DNA from: Hyphomicrobiales bacterium
GTDB taxonomy: Bacteria > Pseudomonadota > Alphaproteobacteria > Rhizobiales > Rhizobiaceae
Assembly: GCA_900470155.1 (NCBI GenBank)
Contig: UBZT01000009.1
Coordinates: 434,001 to 498,000, forward strand
Reading direction: 5' to 3'
DNA length: 64,000 nt
Shown piece after piece: positions 26,868 through 36,432 of the stretch. The notes below the pieces were generated by a model. The model saw only the letters and a list, made by a program, of their open reading frames with translations. It was not told where the DNA came from and ran no database searches. The position numbers and the translations under genes are program-made. How positions within the stretch are numbered: position 1 is the stretch's first letter; every line of letters starts with the position of its first letter.

Positions 26868-27641
26868 TTATTTCTGGCAGGCCGTGATCGCGTTTTGGAT
26901 CAGAACTGCCAGATAATCAGCCACAACCCCTTGGCCGATATTATCTGCGATCAGGTCGTTGCGGACCTCGATCATGACGTTGAGATGCCCGTGCGGCAGG
27001 GCATGCAGTCTCAGGCTATGCGTGACGCCGTCGTCTGGTCCATAGGGCGCATTGCGCTCCACCCGGAACGGCCCACCCTCGGCCGCCTCCAGCATGCCAT
27101 CGGCAAGCCGGCTGTCGCTATCGTGCAGGATGCCGATCTCGACCGCCCGCGGCTTGCCGAAATAGACCGGCGTAAAACTGTGAACCGTGACCAAGACACT
27201 CGAAAGACCTGCTGCTTCGCGTGCCACAAGCGTGGCGCTGATGCTGTCGTGAAACGGCACGTAAAGCGCTGCTGTCCGCGCATACCGCTCGGCGGCCCCG
27301 AGGTCCCGGTTCCCCGGAATATCGTATATCTCGCTCTTTTCAGGCATTGCCGCCGGCGATTCCGGCGGACGATTGCAGTCGTAAATCAAACGTGAGAAAC
27401 GCTGATGGATGAGCACCGCATCCAGCGTTTGCGACAACAGTCGCGAAACCGCCAATGCACCGGGGTCCCAGGCGATATGGCTTTCCAGCGCTTCTGCCGG
27501 CAGGCCCAGATCCCCTGCCCGCTCCGGTAGCGCAAGACTTGCATGTTCGCAGACCAGCACAACCGGGCCGGACGCAGCGGAATTTTCCACTGCGACGGCT
27601 GCGCCGTCCGCCGGCGTCAGGATGTCGGGCCTTGAGAGCAT
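26868..27641 (-). CDS. N-formylglutamate-amidohydrolase-family protein
   Basis: The 257-residue protein belongs to the FGase family (PF05013), zinc hydrolases named after N-formylglutamate deformylation in histidine breakdown. It shows VLVCEHAS near residue 28, SRLIYDCNRPPE, and VTVHSFTPVYFG followed by EIGILHDSD. No hut genes are near; instead it heads the operon with a gamma-glutamyl ligase and dehydrogenases, so it may release the product from its gamma-glutamyl tag. That role is inference. GGGGAAA precedes the ATG. Confidence 0.87.
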   Translation of the reverse strand: MLSRPDILTPADGAAVAVENSAASGPVVLVCEHASLALPERAGDLGLPAEALESHIAWDPGALAVSRLLSQTLDAVLIHQRFSRLIYDCNRPPESPAAMPEKSEIYDIPGNRDLGAAERYARTAALYVPFHDSISATLVAREAAGLSSVLVTVHSFTPVYFGKPRAVEIGILHDSDSRLADGMLEAAEGGPFRVERNAPYGPDDGVTHSLRLHALPHGHLNVMIEVRNDLIADNIGQGVVADYLAVLIQNAITACQK

Positions 27642-27678
27642 GCTGATTTCCCCTGCGCCATTCGGCTGCTTTTATTTC

Positions 27679-27692
27679 GAAGAGAATTCTTC
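27679..27692. promoter_or_regulatory. Candidate RpiR operator, copy 1
   Basis: The inverted repeat GAAGA-GAAT-TCTTC lies 38-51 bases upstream of the amidohydrolase start in the divergent promoter region. An identical arm pair occurs again 41 bases away. RpiR-family regulators bind short palindromes, so the adjacent RpiR gene is the natural candidate. Confidence 0.6.
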
Positions 27693-27719
27693 ACGATTTA
27701 CCCGCTGTCAATGGGAACT

Positions 27720-27733
27720 GAAGAAATCTCTTC
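27720..27733. promoter_or_regulatory. Candidate RpiR operator, copy 2
   Basis: The inverted repeat GAAGA-AATC-TCTTC repeats the arms of copy 1 with a different spacer. The centre-to-centre distance is 41 bases, about four helical turns, which would place two dimers on one face of the DNA. It lies 86-99 bases upstream of the rpiR start. Confidence 0.6.
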
Positions 27734-27818
27734 AAAATAGCAATTGACACATTCCGGCCATAAAGGCTTAATCCTTCAAAAGCCGGCATAGATCGGCTTG
27801 AGGGGAGACTATCGGTCC

Positions 27819-28691
27819 TTGCTAAGTGCGTCCAAGACAGTGTCGGACGTGATCCATGCCCATTTCGATGGGCTGACACGCGCCGAACGGCAGCTGGCAG
27901 AAAGCCTGCTGGAAAATTACCCCGTATCCGGCCTCGGCAGCATCACCACTGTCGCCGAGAACGCTGGGGTATCGACGCCGACAGTGGCGCGCATGGTGCA
28001 GAAACTCGGCTACAAGGGTTATCCGGAGTTTCAGGCCCACCTGCACCAGGAATTGGAAGCCACGATCTCCAATCCGATCAACAAGCATGACCGCTGGGCA
28101 GCAAATGCCCCGAACCGGCATATTCTCAATCGCTTCGCCGAGGCCGTGATCAGCAATCTGCGCTCGTCACTGGGCGAACTCAGAACCTCGACCTTCGACG
28201 AAGCTGCTCGGCTGCTAGGCGACCGCAATCGCAGCCTGTATTTTGTCGGCGGTCGCATCACCGGCGCACTGGCCGAGTATTTCTTTACCCATATGCAGGT
28301 CATCAGACCCAGGACGACCCTGATGTCGTCGAATGCCAGCTCCTGGCCGCAGCATGTGCTCAACATGCAGGCCGGCGATGTGCTGATCATTTTCGACATC
28401 CGCCGCTACGAAGCCGACATGACCACCCTTGCGGAAGTGGCTCGAGCCAACGGCGTCGAGATCATCGTCTTTACCGACCAATGGATGTCGCCCGTCGCCC
28501 AGCATGCACGCAACTGTTTCAAGCTACACATCGAAGCACCATCCGCCTGGGATTCGTCCGTGGTGACGCTGTTCGTGGTGGAGGCGTTGATCGAAGCCGT
28601 GCAGAGCTCTTCCTGGGATGAGACGCGCGAACGCATGAATACCCTGGAAGGGCTGTTCGAACAGGCGCGCCTGTTTCGAAAGCCCCGATAG
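27819..28691 (+). CDS. MurR/RpiR-family transcriptional regulator with SIS domain
   Basis: The 290-residue protein has an N-terminal HTH_6 domain (LTRAERQLAESLLENYPVSG, then ENAGVSTPTVARMVQKLG) and a C-terminal SIS sugar-isomerase-like domain (LYFVGGRITGALAEYFFTHMQ). SIS domains usually bind phosphosugars, but RpiR proteins beside amine operons are common in rhizobia. I chose the TTG at 27819 because GAGGGGAG sits about 11 bases upstream; a TTG at 27798 would lie before that ribosome site. The gene is divergent from the amine operon and precedes an ABC importer, so it may control both. Confidence 0.85.
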   Translation: MLSASKTVSDVIHAHFDGLTRAERQLAESLLENYPVSGLGSITTVAENAGVSTPTVARMVQKLGYKGYPEFQAHLHQELEATISNPINKHDRWAANAPNRHILNRFAEAVISNLRSSLGELRTSTFDEAARLLGDRNRSLYFVGGRITGALAEYFFTHMQVIRPRTTLMSSNASSWPQHVLNMQAGDVLIIFDIRRYEADMTTLAEVARANGVEIIVFTDQWMSPVAQHARNCFKLHIEAPSAWDSSVVTLFVVEALIEAVQSSSWDETRERMNTLEGLFEQARLFRKPR

Positions 28692-28831
28692 GCAAACACG
28701 AGCATGGAGGAAATACTGCCAATGTACGGGGGCGAAACGGTAAAGTCAGTCTGCCGTCGCCAACCGTCATACAACGATAATAATGCGCACCTAAGTGAAC
28801 CGCATCGCTGCCAACTCAGAGGAGAATTCCA

Positions 28832-29938
28832 GTGATTACCAATTTCCGCAAAGCCCTGTCCCTTACGACGGCTATCGTGATGGCCAGCTCCGCCGTTGCC
28901 TATGCCGAACCGAGCGCCGAGCTCATCGAAGCCGCCAAGAAGGAAGGCATGCTGACCACCATCGCGCTGCCGCACGACTGGTGCGGTTACGGTGCGGTCA
29001 TCGATGGCTTCAAGAAGAAGTATCCGGAGATCACCGTCAATGAACTGAACCCAGATGCAGGTTCGGCCGACGAAGTCGAAGCCATCAAGGCCAACAAGGA
29101 CAACAAGGGCCCGCAGGCTCCTGACGTTGTCGACGTCGGTCTTGCTTTCGGCCCGCAGATGAAGGCCGAAGGCCTGCTGCAGCCTTACAAGGTCTCCACC
29201 TGGGACGAAATCCCGGCTGAAGTGAAGGACGCAGACGGCTTCTGGTACGGCGACTATTACGGCGTCATGTCGCTGCTGGTGAACAAGGACCTCGTGGCCA
29301 ACACCCCGAAGGACTGGTCGGACCTTTTGAAGCCGGAATACGCCGGTCAGGTGGCACTCGCCGGTGACCCGCGCGCTTCCAACCAGGCCATCCTCGGTGT
29401 TCTCGCCGCCGGCCTCGCATCGGGCGCCAAGGCTGGCAAGGACGCTGGCGAAGCTGGCCTGAAGTATTTCGGCGAGCTCAACAAGGCCGGCAACTTCGTT
29501 CCGGTCATCGGCAAGTCCGGCACGCTCGCTCAGGGTGCAACCCCGATCGTCGTCATGTGGGACTACAACGCCCTTGCTGCCAAGGACACGCTCGCCGGCA
29601 ACCCGCCGGTTGAAGTCGTCGTTCCGGCATCGGGCGTTCTCGCCGGCGTCTACGTTCAGGGCATCTCGGCCTTCGCGCCGCACCCGAACGCTGCCAAGCT
29701 CTGGATGGAATACCTCTATTCCGACGAGGGCCAGACCGCATGGCTCGCCGGCTATTGCCACCCGGCCCGCTTCAACGCCATGTCGAAGGCTGGCAAGATC
29801 CCGCAGGCCCTGCTCGACAAGCTGCCGCCGGCCGCTTCCTACGAGAAGGCCTACTTCCCGACACTGGAAGAAGTCGATGCCAACAAGGCCGCCGTCACCG
29901 GCGCCTGGGACAGCGTCGTTGGCGCCAACGTCCAGTAA
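28832..29938 (+). CDS. ABC transporter periplasmic substrate-binding protein
   Basis: The 368-residue protein is a type II periplasmic binding protein of the Fe3+/polyamine-like group, with a signal peptide (cleavage near AYA-EPSAE) and blocks DVVDVGLAFGPQMKAEGLL, FWYGDYYGVMSLLVNKD and GVYVQGISAFAPHPNAAKLW. Two cysteines (HDWCGYG and AGYCHPARF) may form a disulphide. The GTG start has AGAGGAGA just upstream. It is the first gene of a four-gene ABC importer and is followed by a hairpin that would keep its message more abundant than the permeases. The ligand is not readable; context suggests an amine or related organic compound. Confidence 0.92.
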   Translation: MITNFRKALSLTTAIVMASSAVAYAEPSAELIEAAKKEGMLTTIALPHDWCGYGAVIDGFKKKYPEITVNELNPDAGSADEVEAIKANKDNKGPQAPDVVDVGLAFGPQMKAEGLLQPYKVSTWDEIPAEVKDADGFWYGDYYGVMSLLVNKDLVANTPKDWSDLLKPEYAGQVALAGDPRASNQAILGVLAAGLASGAKAGKDAGEAGLKYFGELNKAGNFVPVIGKSGTLAQGATPIVVMWDYNALAAKDTLAGNPPVEVVVPASGVLAGVYVQGISAFAPHPNAAKLWMEYLYSDEGQTAWLAGYCHPARFNAMSKAGKIPQALLDKLPPAASYEKAYFPTLEEVDANKAAVTGAWDSVVGANVQ

Positions 29939-29954
29939 GGCATAGCGCATGAAA

Positions 29955-29982
29955 GCCGCCCCGATCTTGCGACCGGGGCGGC
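29955..29982 (+). terminator. Hairpin between the binding-protein and permease genes
   Basis: A 9-bp perfect stem (GCCGCCCCG at 29955-29963, CGGGGCGGC at 29974-29982) with a 10-base loop is followed by ATTTGCATTTT. Its place just after the binding-protein stop fits a partial terminator or mRNA-stabilising hairpin that gives excess binding protein. Confidence 0.65.
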
Positions 29983-30030
29983 ATTTGCATTTTATAGAAA
30001 CCGCGACCACGCGGACGAAGGGCACCAGCA

Positions 30031-30921
30031 ATGTCATCGCAACAGGTCAGTTCAGCTGCGCCCCCCGGGCCGCGCTTCCGCCTCCCCCTCCATTGGCTGG
30101 GCGTTCTGCCCTTTGCCGCCTTCACCGTCCTTTTCCTGATCATGCCTACGATGAAAATCGTCATTGGCGCCTTCCAGACCCCGGAAGGCTCGCTGACGCT
30201 GGACAACATCCGCGGCTTGTTCACCCCGTCGATCATGTCGGCCTATCTGATTTCGATCAGGATCAGTCTCGCTAGCGCCATTCTCGGTTGTGCAATCGGC
30301 TTCGCGGTCGCTGCCGCCGTCGTGCTCGGCGGATTGCCGCAGTGGATCCGCGGCCCGCTTCTGACCTTTTCCGGTGTTGCCTCCAACTTCGCCGGCGTAC
30401 CACTCGCCTTCGCCTTTCTGGCAACGCTTGGGCCTGTCGGACTGGTAACGGTCTTCCTCAAAACCCAGCTCGGCGTCGACCTGCGCATGCTCGGCTTCAA
30501 CCTCCTGTCCTTCTGGGGCCTGACGCTGACCTATCTCTTCTTCCAGATCCCGCTGATGATCCTGATCATCACGCCGGCGCTGGACGGCCTGAAGAAAGAA
30601 TGGCGCGAAGCAGCCTCGATCCTGGGCGCGACGAATGCGCAATACTGGCGCATGGTCGCCTTCCCGATCCTGCTACCGTCCTTCCTCGGCACGATGGCGC
30701 TGCTCTTCGCCAACGCCTTCGGCGCGGTCGCAACCGCCATCGCGCTGACCGGCTCATCGCTGAATATTGTACCAATTCTGCTCTTTGCCCAGATCCGCGG
30801 CGACGTTCTCGGCGATCCGCACCTTGGTTATGCGCTGGCCTTCGGCATGATTGTCATCACCGGCGTGGCCAATGCACTTTATATCTGGCTTCGCGCCCGC
30901 AGCGAAAGGTGGCTGAAATGA
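30031..30921 (+). CDS. ABC transporter permease (first)
   Basis: The 296-residue inner-membrane protein has about six hydrophobic segments and the binding-protein-dependent transport signature EWREAASILGATNAQYWRMVAFP, which contacts the ATPase. It pairs with the second permease, whose start overlaps its stop by 4 bases (ATGA at 30918-30921). The sequence type matches PotB-like or Fe3+-type permeases. An internal GVASNFAGVPLAFAFL segment is typical of this group. Confidence 0.92.
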   Translation: MSSQQVSSAAPPGPRFRLPLHWLGVLPFAAFTVLFLIMPTMKIVIGAFQTPEGSLTLDNIRGLFTPSIMSAYLISIRISLASAILGCAIGFAVAAAVVLGGLPQWIRGPLLTFSGVASNFAGVPLAFAFLATLGPVGLVTVFLKTQLGVDLRMLGFNLLSFWGLTLTYLFFQIPLMILIITPALDGLKKEWREAASILGATNAQYWRMVAFPILLPSFLGTMALLFANAFGAVATAIALTGSSLNIVPILLFAQIRGDVLGDPHLGYALAFGMIVITGVANALYIWLRARSERWLK

Positions 30922-31700
30922 AGCGCCTCTGGGCTTGGGGAGCCCTGGTTTTTGGCCTCCTCTATTTTTTCCTGCCGCTGATCGGCATGACCAACTTCTC
31001 GCTGAAGATGCGGCGCGGGGAATACTCGTTCGACGCCTATGTCAAAGTGCTGGGCGATCCGCGTTTCCAGGAGACATTCACCTATTCCGTCACCATGGCG
31101 CTGGTCACCATCCTGTTCGGCATCTTCCTGATCGTGCCGACCGCCTATTGGGTTCGTCTCAAGTTGCCGGGCCTGCGTCCCTACATCGAGTTTGTCACGC
31201 TTTTGCCGCTGGTCATCCCGGCCATCGTCATCGTCTTCGGCTATATCCGCCTCTACAACACATCGAGCTGGCTGCCGCTCACCGGTTCCTCCCTCGGCAC
31301 TGATGTCCTGCTGATGTTCGGGTACGCCACCTTGGCCCTGCCCTATATGTACCGCGCAGTGGACACAGGATTGCGCACCATTGATGTCGGCACCCTGACC
31401 GAGGCAGCCCAAAGCCTCGGCGCCGGCTGGTTCACGATCATTTCCAAGATCATCCTGCCCAATGTGCTCGTCGCTGTCCTCTCGGGCGCCTTCCTGACCT
31501 TCGCCATCGTCATCGGCGAGTTCACCATGGCTGCCCTTCTCAACAAGCCGGCCTTCGGCCCCTACATGCAGTTGCTCGGCGCCAACCGCGCCTATGAACC
31601 TGCGGCCCTGGCGGTCATCGCCTTCGGCATCACCTGGGGTTGCCTTGGACTGATCCAGCTTGTTTCCCGTTTCCAGAAAACCGCGCCTCGCCAGGCCTGA
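30918..31700 (+). CDS. ABC transporter permease (second)
   Basis: The 260-residue PotC-like permease has six hydrophobic segments and the coupling motif TLTEAAQSLGAGWFTIISKIILPN. It starts within the stop codon of the first permease. With the partner permease it would form a heterodimeric channel. It is followed after 13 bases by the ATPase gene. Confidence 0.93.
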   Translation: MKRLWAWGALVFGLLYFFLPLIGMTNFSLKMRRGEYSFDAYVKVLGDPRFQETFTYSVTMALVTILFGIFLIVPTAYWVRLKLPGLRPYIEFVTLLPLVIPAIVIVFGYIRLYNTSSWLPLTGSSLGTDVLLMFGYATLALPYMYRAVDTGLRTIDVGTLTEAAQSLGAGWFTIISKIILPNVLVAVLSGAFLTFAIVIGEFTMAALLNKPAFGPYMQLLGANRAYEPAALAVIAFGITWGCLGLIQLVSRFQKTAPRQA

Positions 31701-31713
31701 GGACTGAACCTTC

Positions 31714-32766
31714 ATGAGCTTTCTCACACTCACCAATCTGCAGAAATCCTTCGGTCCGACCAAGGTCGTTCACGACTTCAACATGGCGATCAACAAGGGC
31801 GAGTTCATCTCCTTCCTTGGGCCATCGGGCTGCGGCAAGACGACGATCCTGCGCATGATCGCCGGCTTCGAGAGCCCGAGCGGCGGCACGATCGAAATCG
31901 CCGACAAGGATCAGACAAACCTGAAGCCGAACCAGCGCAATATCGGCATGGTCTTCCAGGCCTATGCGCTGTTTCCCAACATGAACGTCTTCGACAATGT
32001 CGCCTTCGGTCTGAAGATCGCCGGCATGGCAAAAACTGCCATTGAGGCGCGCGTCAGGGAAATGCTGGCTCTCATTCACCTCGACCATCTGGCCGAGCGT
32101 TATCCCTACCAGCTGTCAGGCGGCCAGCAGCAGCGCGTGGCGCTTGCCCGCGCGCTGGCCCCTAAGCCGCAAGTACTGCTGCTCGACGAACCGCTTTCCG
32201 CATTGGACGCCAAGATCCGTGTGTCGCTGCGCGAGGAAATCCGCCATATCCAGCAGCAGCTCGGCATCACCACCGTCTTCGTCACCCATGACCAGGAAGA
32301 AGCGCTGTCGATCTCCGACCGGATCGTCGTCATGAATGCCGGCAAGGCCGACCAGATCGGCACGCCGTTCGAGATCTACAACCGTCCGACCACCCGCTTC
32401 GTCGCCTCTTTCGTTGGCACGCTGAATGTTCTCGAAGCCATCGTGACCGATCAGGCTGCGGGCCTGGTGAAGATCGGCGACAGCACGCTTTCGATCAGCG
32501 ACGCTATCCCTGCGACCAACGGCTCACCCGTACAGCTTGCCATGCGCCCCGAGGCCGGCTCTCTGGCAGGTGCCGACCAGGCGACCGTCAACGGCAAGGT
32601 GACCTCCAGCCAGTTCCTCGGCTCGGTCATCCGCACCCGTGTCGAAGTCGCAGGCAAGACGATCTCTTTCGACACGTTCAACGATCCCGGCACCAAGCCG
32701 CCCGTAGTCGGCGACCTGGTTGGCGTCAAGATCGACCCGTCGGGCCTGATCGTGCTTGCAGACTAG
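31714..32766 (+). CDS. ABC transporter ATP-binding protein (PotA/FbpC-like)
   Basis: The 350-residue ATPase has Walker [10 protein letters not shown] at 36-44, a Q-loop in [12 protein letters not shown], signature LSGGQQQR, Walker [12 protein letters not shown] and the switch HDQEEA. A C-terminal TOBE-like domain begins at about residue 235 ([14 protein letters not shown] lies within it). It powers the importer encoded by the three upstream genes. The arrangement is binding protein, two permeases, ATPase, all on one strand. Confidence 0.95.
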   Translation: MSFLTLTNLQKSFGPTKVVHDFNMAINKGEFISFLGPSGCGKTTILRMIAGFESPSGGTIEIADKDQTNLKPNQRNIGMVFQAYALFPNMNVFDNVAFGLKIAGMAKTAIEARVREMLALIHLDHLAERYPYQLSGGQQQRVALARALAPKPQVLLLDEPLSALDAKIRVSLREEIRHIQQQLGITTVFVTHDQEEALSISDRIVVMNAGKADQIGTPFEIYNRPTTRFVASFVGTLNVLEAIVTDQAAGLVKIGDSTLSISDAIPATNGSPVQLAMRPEAGSLAGADQATVNGKVTSSQFLGSVIRTRVEVAGKTISFDTFNDPGTKPPVVGDLVGVKIDPSGLIVLAD

Positions 32767-32852
32767 AACGCACGACATTACGGGTGCGAAGGAAGTTTCG
32801 GCGCGCATTTTCGATGCGCGCCGAAATACATTCAGGCAGAGAGGACATACCG

Positions 32853-33896
<1,044 letters not shown>

Positions 33897-34044
33897 TCGG
33901 CCAGTCGCCTCTCCCGTCCGGTCTTGCCGCTCGGCCAAAGCAGGCGGCGATACCGTAAAAGCCTTCCGGCGCTTCGAACCCCGTTAATGCTTTTATGATG
34001 AATTGACGCAACGGAAGACAGTTTGAACGACCATCAGTGCGGCC

Positions 34045-35217
34045 ATGACGGAGATCACAAACGCTATGAGCATGCCGAGGCAGGGGCCGCCGATCGATCG
34101 GCACGGGTTCATCGATCAATGGATGCGATTGAAGCGCGGATCCGTTTCGCGGCGTCACTTCCTGCAGGTGACAGGCCTCGGTCTCGCAAGTTTCCTGTTC
34201 GGCGGCGGCGCAACCGGCTCGGCTCCAGCCAATGCGGGCACCCTCGGCAAAAGCGTCAGCATCGCAACCTGGCCGAACTATCACGACCCGGCAACATTCG
34301 AGCAGTTCTCACAGTTGCACGACATCGCCGTGAAGGTCGAGATCATCGGCTCCAACGAGGTGATGATGCAACGCATGCAGACGCAGACTGCGGCCTGGGA
34401 CCTCATCGTACCGACACAATACGCCCTCGCCCCCTATGCAAACCTGGGCTTGATCGAACCGCTTGATCTGACCGCCTTGCCGAATTTTGATCCGGCCGCC
34501 AATCTCGAACGCTATCTCGCGCCGGCCATGTTTCGCAGCAAGCTCCATGCGCTACCCAAGAATACCGGCACGACCGGTATCGCCTATAACCGACGCAGGC
34601 TTGATGACGTGACGAGTTGGCGCGGCTTCTTCGATACAGCCATGGGCGATGCTTCGGGCCGGACGATCGTTCAGGACTACCAGTTGACCACGATCGGTGC
34701 CGCGCTTGTCGCCCTCGGCTATCCTTTCAATTCGATCGAGTCTGACGCCCTTTCCAAGGCCGAGGACCTGCTGATGCAGGTGAAGCCGCATCTGCTGGCG
34801 ATCGACAGCGACTACCAGCCGGCCATGCGTACCGGGGACGCCTGGCTCAGCATGTGCTGGAGCAACGACGCCGCGCAACTGGTCCGCGACATGGACGAGA
34901 TCCGCTACAGTCTCGGATCGGATGGCGGCGAGATCTGGACCGACTACTATGCGATCCCGACCAGGACACAGAATAGACCGGCGGCCTATGCCTTGCTCAA
35001 TCACCTGATGGATCCGGAAGTCGCAGCGGTTGATCTCCTCGCCGGTGGCGGGGCGACCACAGACAACAGGGTGCTGGCGCTCTTGCCGGAGGAAATTGTC
35101 TCCGACAAGGTCATCTATCCCGACGAGGCCAGCTTGAGCGCGCTGGAATATGCAATTGCGGTCGTGCTCACCGATCCGAACCGCGCCGCCATCATGACCC
35201 GCTTCAAGGCGGCATGA
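34045..35217 (+). CDS. Tat-exported polyamine-type (PotD-like) solute-binding protein
   Basis: The 390-residue protein carries a twin-arginine signal (SVSRRHFLQVTGLG, Arg36-Arg37) followed by a hydrophobic stretch and an ANA-type cleavage region. The mature part resembles spermidine/putrescine-binding PotD/PotF (IATWPNYHDPATFEQFS, ALPKNTGTTGIAYNRRRLDD, DAWLSMCWSNDAAQLV). No permease or ATPase accompanies it, so it may share the importer encoded just upstream or act as a stand-alone sensor. The start is uncertain; ATGs at 34066 and 34072 are also possible. Confidence 0.85.
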   Translation: MTEITNAMSMPRQGPPIDRHGFIDQWMRLKRGSVSRRHFLQVTGLGLASFLFGGGATGSAPANAGTLGKSVSIATWPNYHDPATFEQFSQLHDIAVKVEIIGSNEVMMQRMQTQTAAWDLIVPTQYALAPYANLGLIEPLDLTALPNFDPAANLERYLAPAMFRSKLHALPKNTGTTGIAYNRRRLDDVTSWRGFFDTAMGDASGRTIVQDYQLTTIGAALVALGYPFNSIESDALSKAEDLLMQVKPHLLAIDSDYQPAMRTGDAWLSMCWSNDAAQLVRDMDEIRYSLGSDGGEIWTDYYAIPTRTQNRPAAYALLNHLMDPEVAAVDLLAGGGATTDNRVLALLPEEIVSDKVIYPDEASLSALEYAIAVVLTDPNRAAIMTRFKAA

Positions 35218-35296
35218 TAAAAACCGGATACTGTTCGCCTTTGCGACAACAAGCGGCTGCGAATCTGGCACTCTTCCTGATGCCTTGCCATGATTT

Positions 35297-36193
35297 ATGT
35301 CTGGACCTGACCCTATGAGCCTCCATCCCGCAATTTCGATCATCGAAGCCCTGTCTGACCCCGGCAAGGACGGACGGCCGAACGAGGACCGTCTCGGCCA
35401 CAATCAGCACGCCGCCTTCGTCTTCGATGGCGCAACCGGCCTGGGCGACCGGCAATTCATGCAGGATTATGGCTCCGATGCCGCCTGGATCGCCGAGTTC
35501 GGCGCCATGCAGCTTGAACAACGACTGGATGCGACAGCCGATCCCAAAATTGTCCTGCGCGCCATCTCCGAAGATGCGCGCCAGACCTTCGAAGCCGTCG
35601 CCGGCGAGCAGCCACGTTACGCCTGGCCGCTCTGCAGCCTGACGGCTCTGCGTGCCACACCGACCGGCTTCCAGTATTTCGGCCTCGGCGACAGCGCTCT
35701 CTACATTCTGCATGACGATGGCCAGAGCGATTTTGTCATCCCGATCCCCGGCGCCTATGAATGGGAACAGCATAGGGCGGCGCAGCATATCGCCCGCCTC
35801 GGCGGCATCGGCGCATCCGGCAGTGCCAACACCGATCCGACGACGCTGGAGGATTTGCGCCGTGGCCGCGCATTGCAGAACACGCAGAACGGCGCGACCT
35901 GGACCTTCGGCGTGGTGCCGGAGGCCGCCGATCATCTGTTCACCTGTGACGTTCCGGTGCATGGCGGCGGCGCGACCGCCATCCTGTGCTCCGACGGCCT
36001 CGCCGATCTGGTTGCCCTCTACAAGGCCTATGACCCCGGCTCGTTGATCCGCCGCGCCGCAACAGCGGGCCTGCGGTCGCTCGTCGAAGAATTGCGCCAC
36101 TACGAACGGGTGGTTGATCCCGACGGTCTGCAATATCCCCGCTTCAAGCAGTCAGACGACACAACCGCCATCCTGCTCAGACTGACCACATGA
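35297..36193 (+). CDS. PP2C-family protein phosphatase-like protein
   Basis: The 298-residue protein matches the PPM/PP2C fold: PGKDGRPNEDRLG (motif 1), AFVFDGATGLGD (metal-binding Asp-Gly), FGLGDSALY, LCSDGLADLV and SDDTTAILL near the C-terminus. It would remove phosphate from Ser/Thr residues. No kinase partner is adjacent. The spacing of 79 bases from the Tat-exported binding protein allows co-transcription. The start ATG at 35297 lacks a clear Shine-Dalgarno; ATG at 35315 is an alternative. Confidence 0.82.
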   Translation: MSGPDPMSLHPAISIIEALSDPGKDGRPNEDRLGHNQHAAFVFDGATGLGDRQFMQDYGSDAAWIAEFGAMQLEQRLDATADPKIVLRAISEDARQTFEAVAGEQPRYAWPLCSLTALRATPTGFQYFGLGDSALYILHDDGQSDFVIPIPGAYEWEQHRAAQHIARLGGIGASGSANTDPTTLEDLRRGRALQNTQNGATWTFGVVPEAADHLFTCDVPVHGGGATAILCSDGLADLVALYKAYDPGSLIRRAATAGLRSLVEELRHYERVVDPDGLQYPRFKQSDDTTAILLRLTT

Positions 36194-36317
36194 GTGCTTT
36201 TTCGTTTCCTTATCAAAGAGATACAGCCGCGACCTGAATCAATCCGGGAGGACCCTGATTCAATGTGTGAGGCAACATCGGCCGCTTCGAGCCGCCATCC
36301 ACTTGGAATGGTGATTA

Positions 36318-36377
36318 CCCCTCATCCGCCTGCCGGCACCCTCTCCCCGTTTGCGGGGAGAGGGTCAGGGTGAGGGG
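36318..36377. repeat. Palindromic intergenic repeat element of rhizobial type
   Basis: An outer 7-bp inverted repeat (CCCCTCA at 36318-36324, TGAGGGG at 36371-36377) encloses an 11-bp perfect stem (CCCTCTCCCCG at 36339-36349, CGGGGAGAGGG at 36354-36364) with a TTTG loop. The core with CCGCCTGCCGGCACC matches the dispersed palindrome common between genes in Rhizobiales, recalled from memory. It lies in the 239-base gap between the phosphatase and metH 3' ends, where a transcript from either side could end. Confidence 0.75.
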
Positions 36378-36432
36378 CAAGTCAGAGCAAGTTGAGGCGC
36401 AAGTCAGCGCCAGCGGTCCAAGCAAACCGCTA

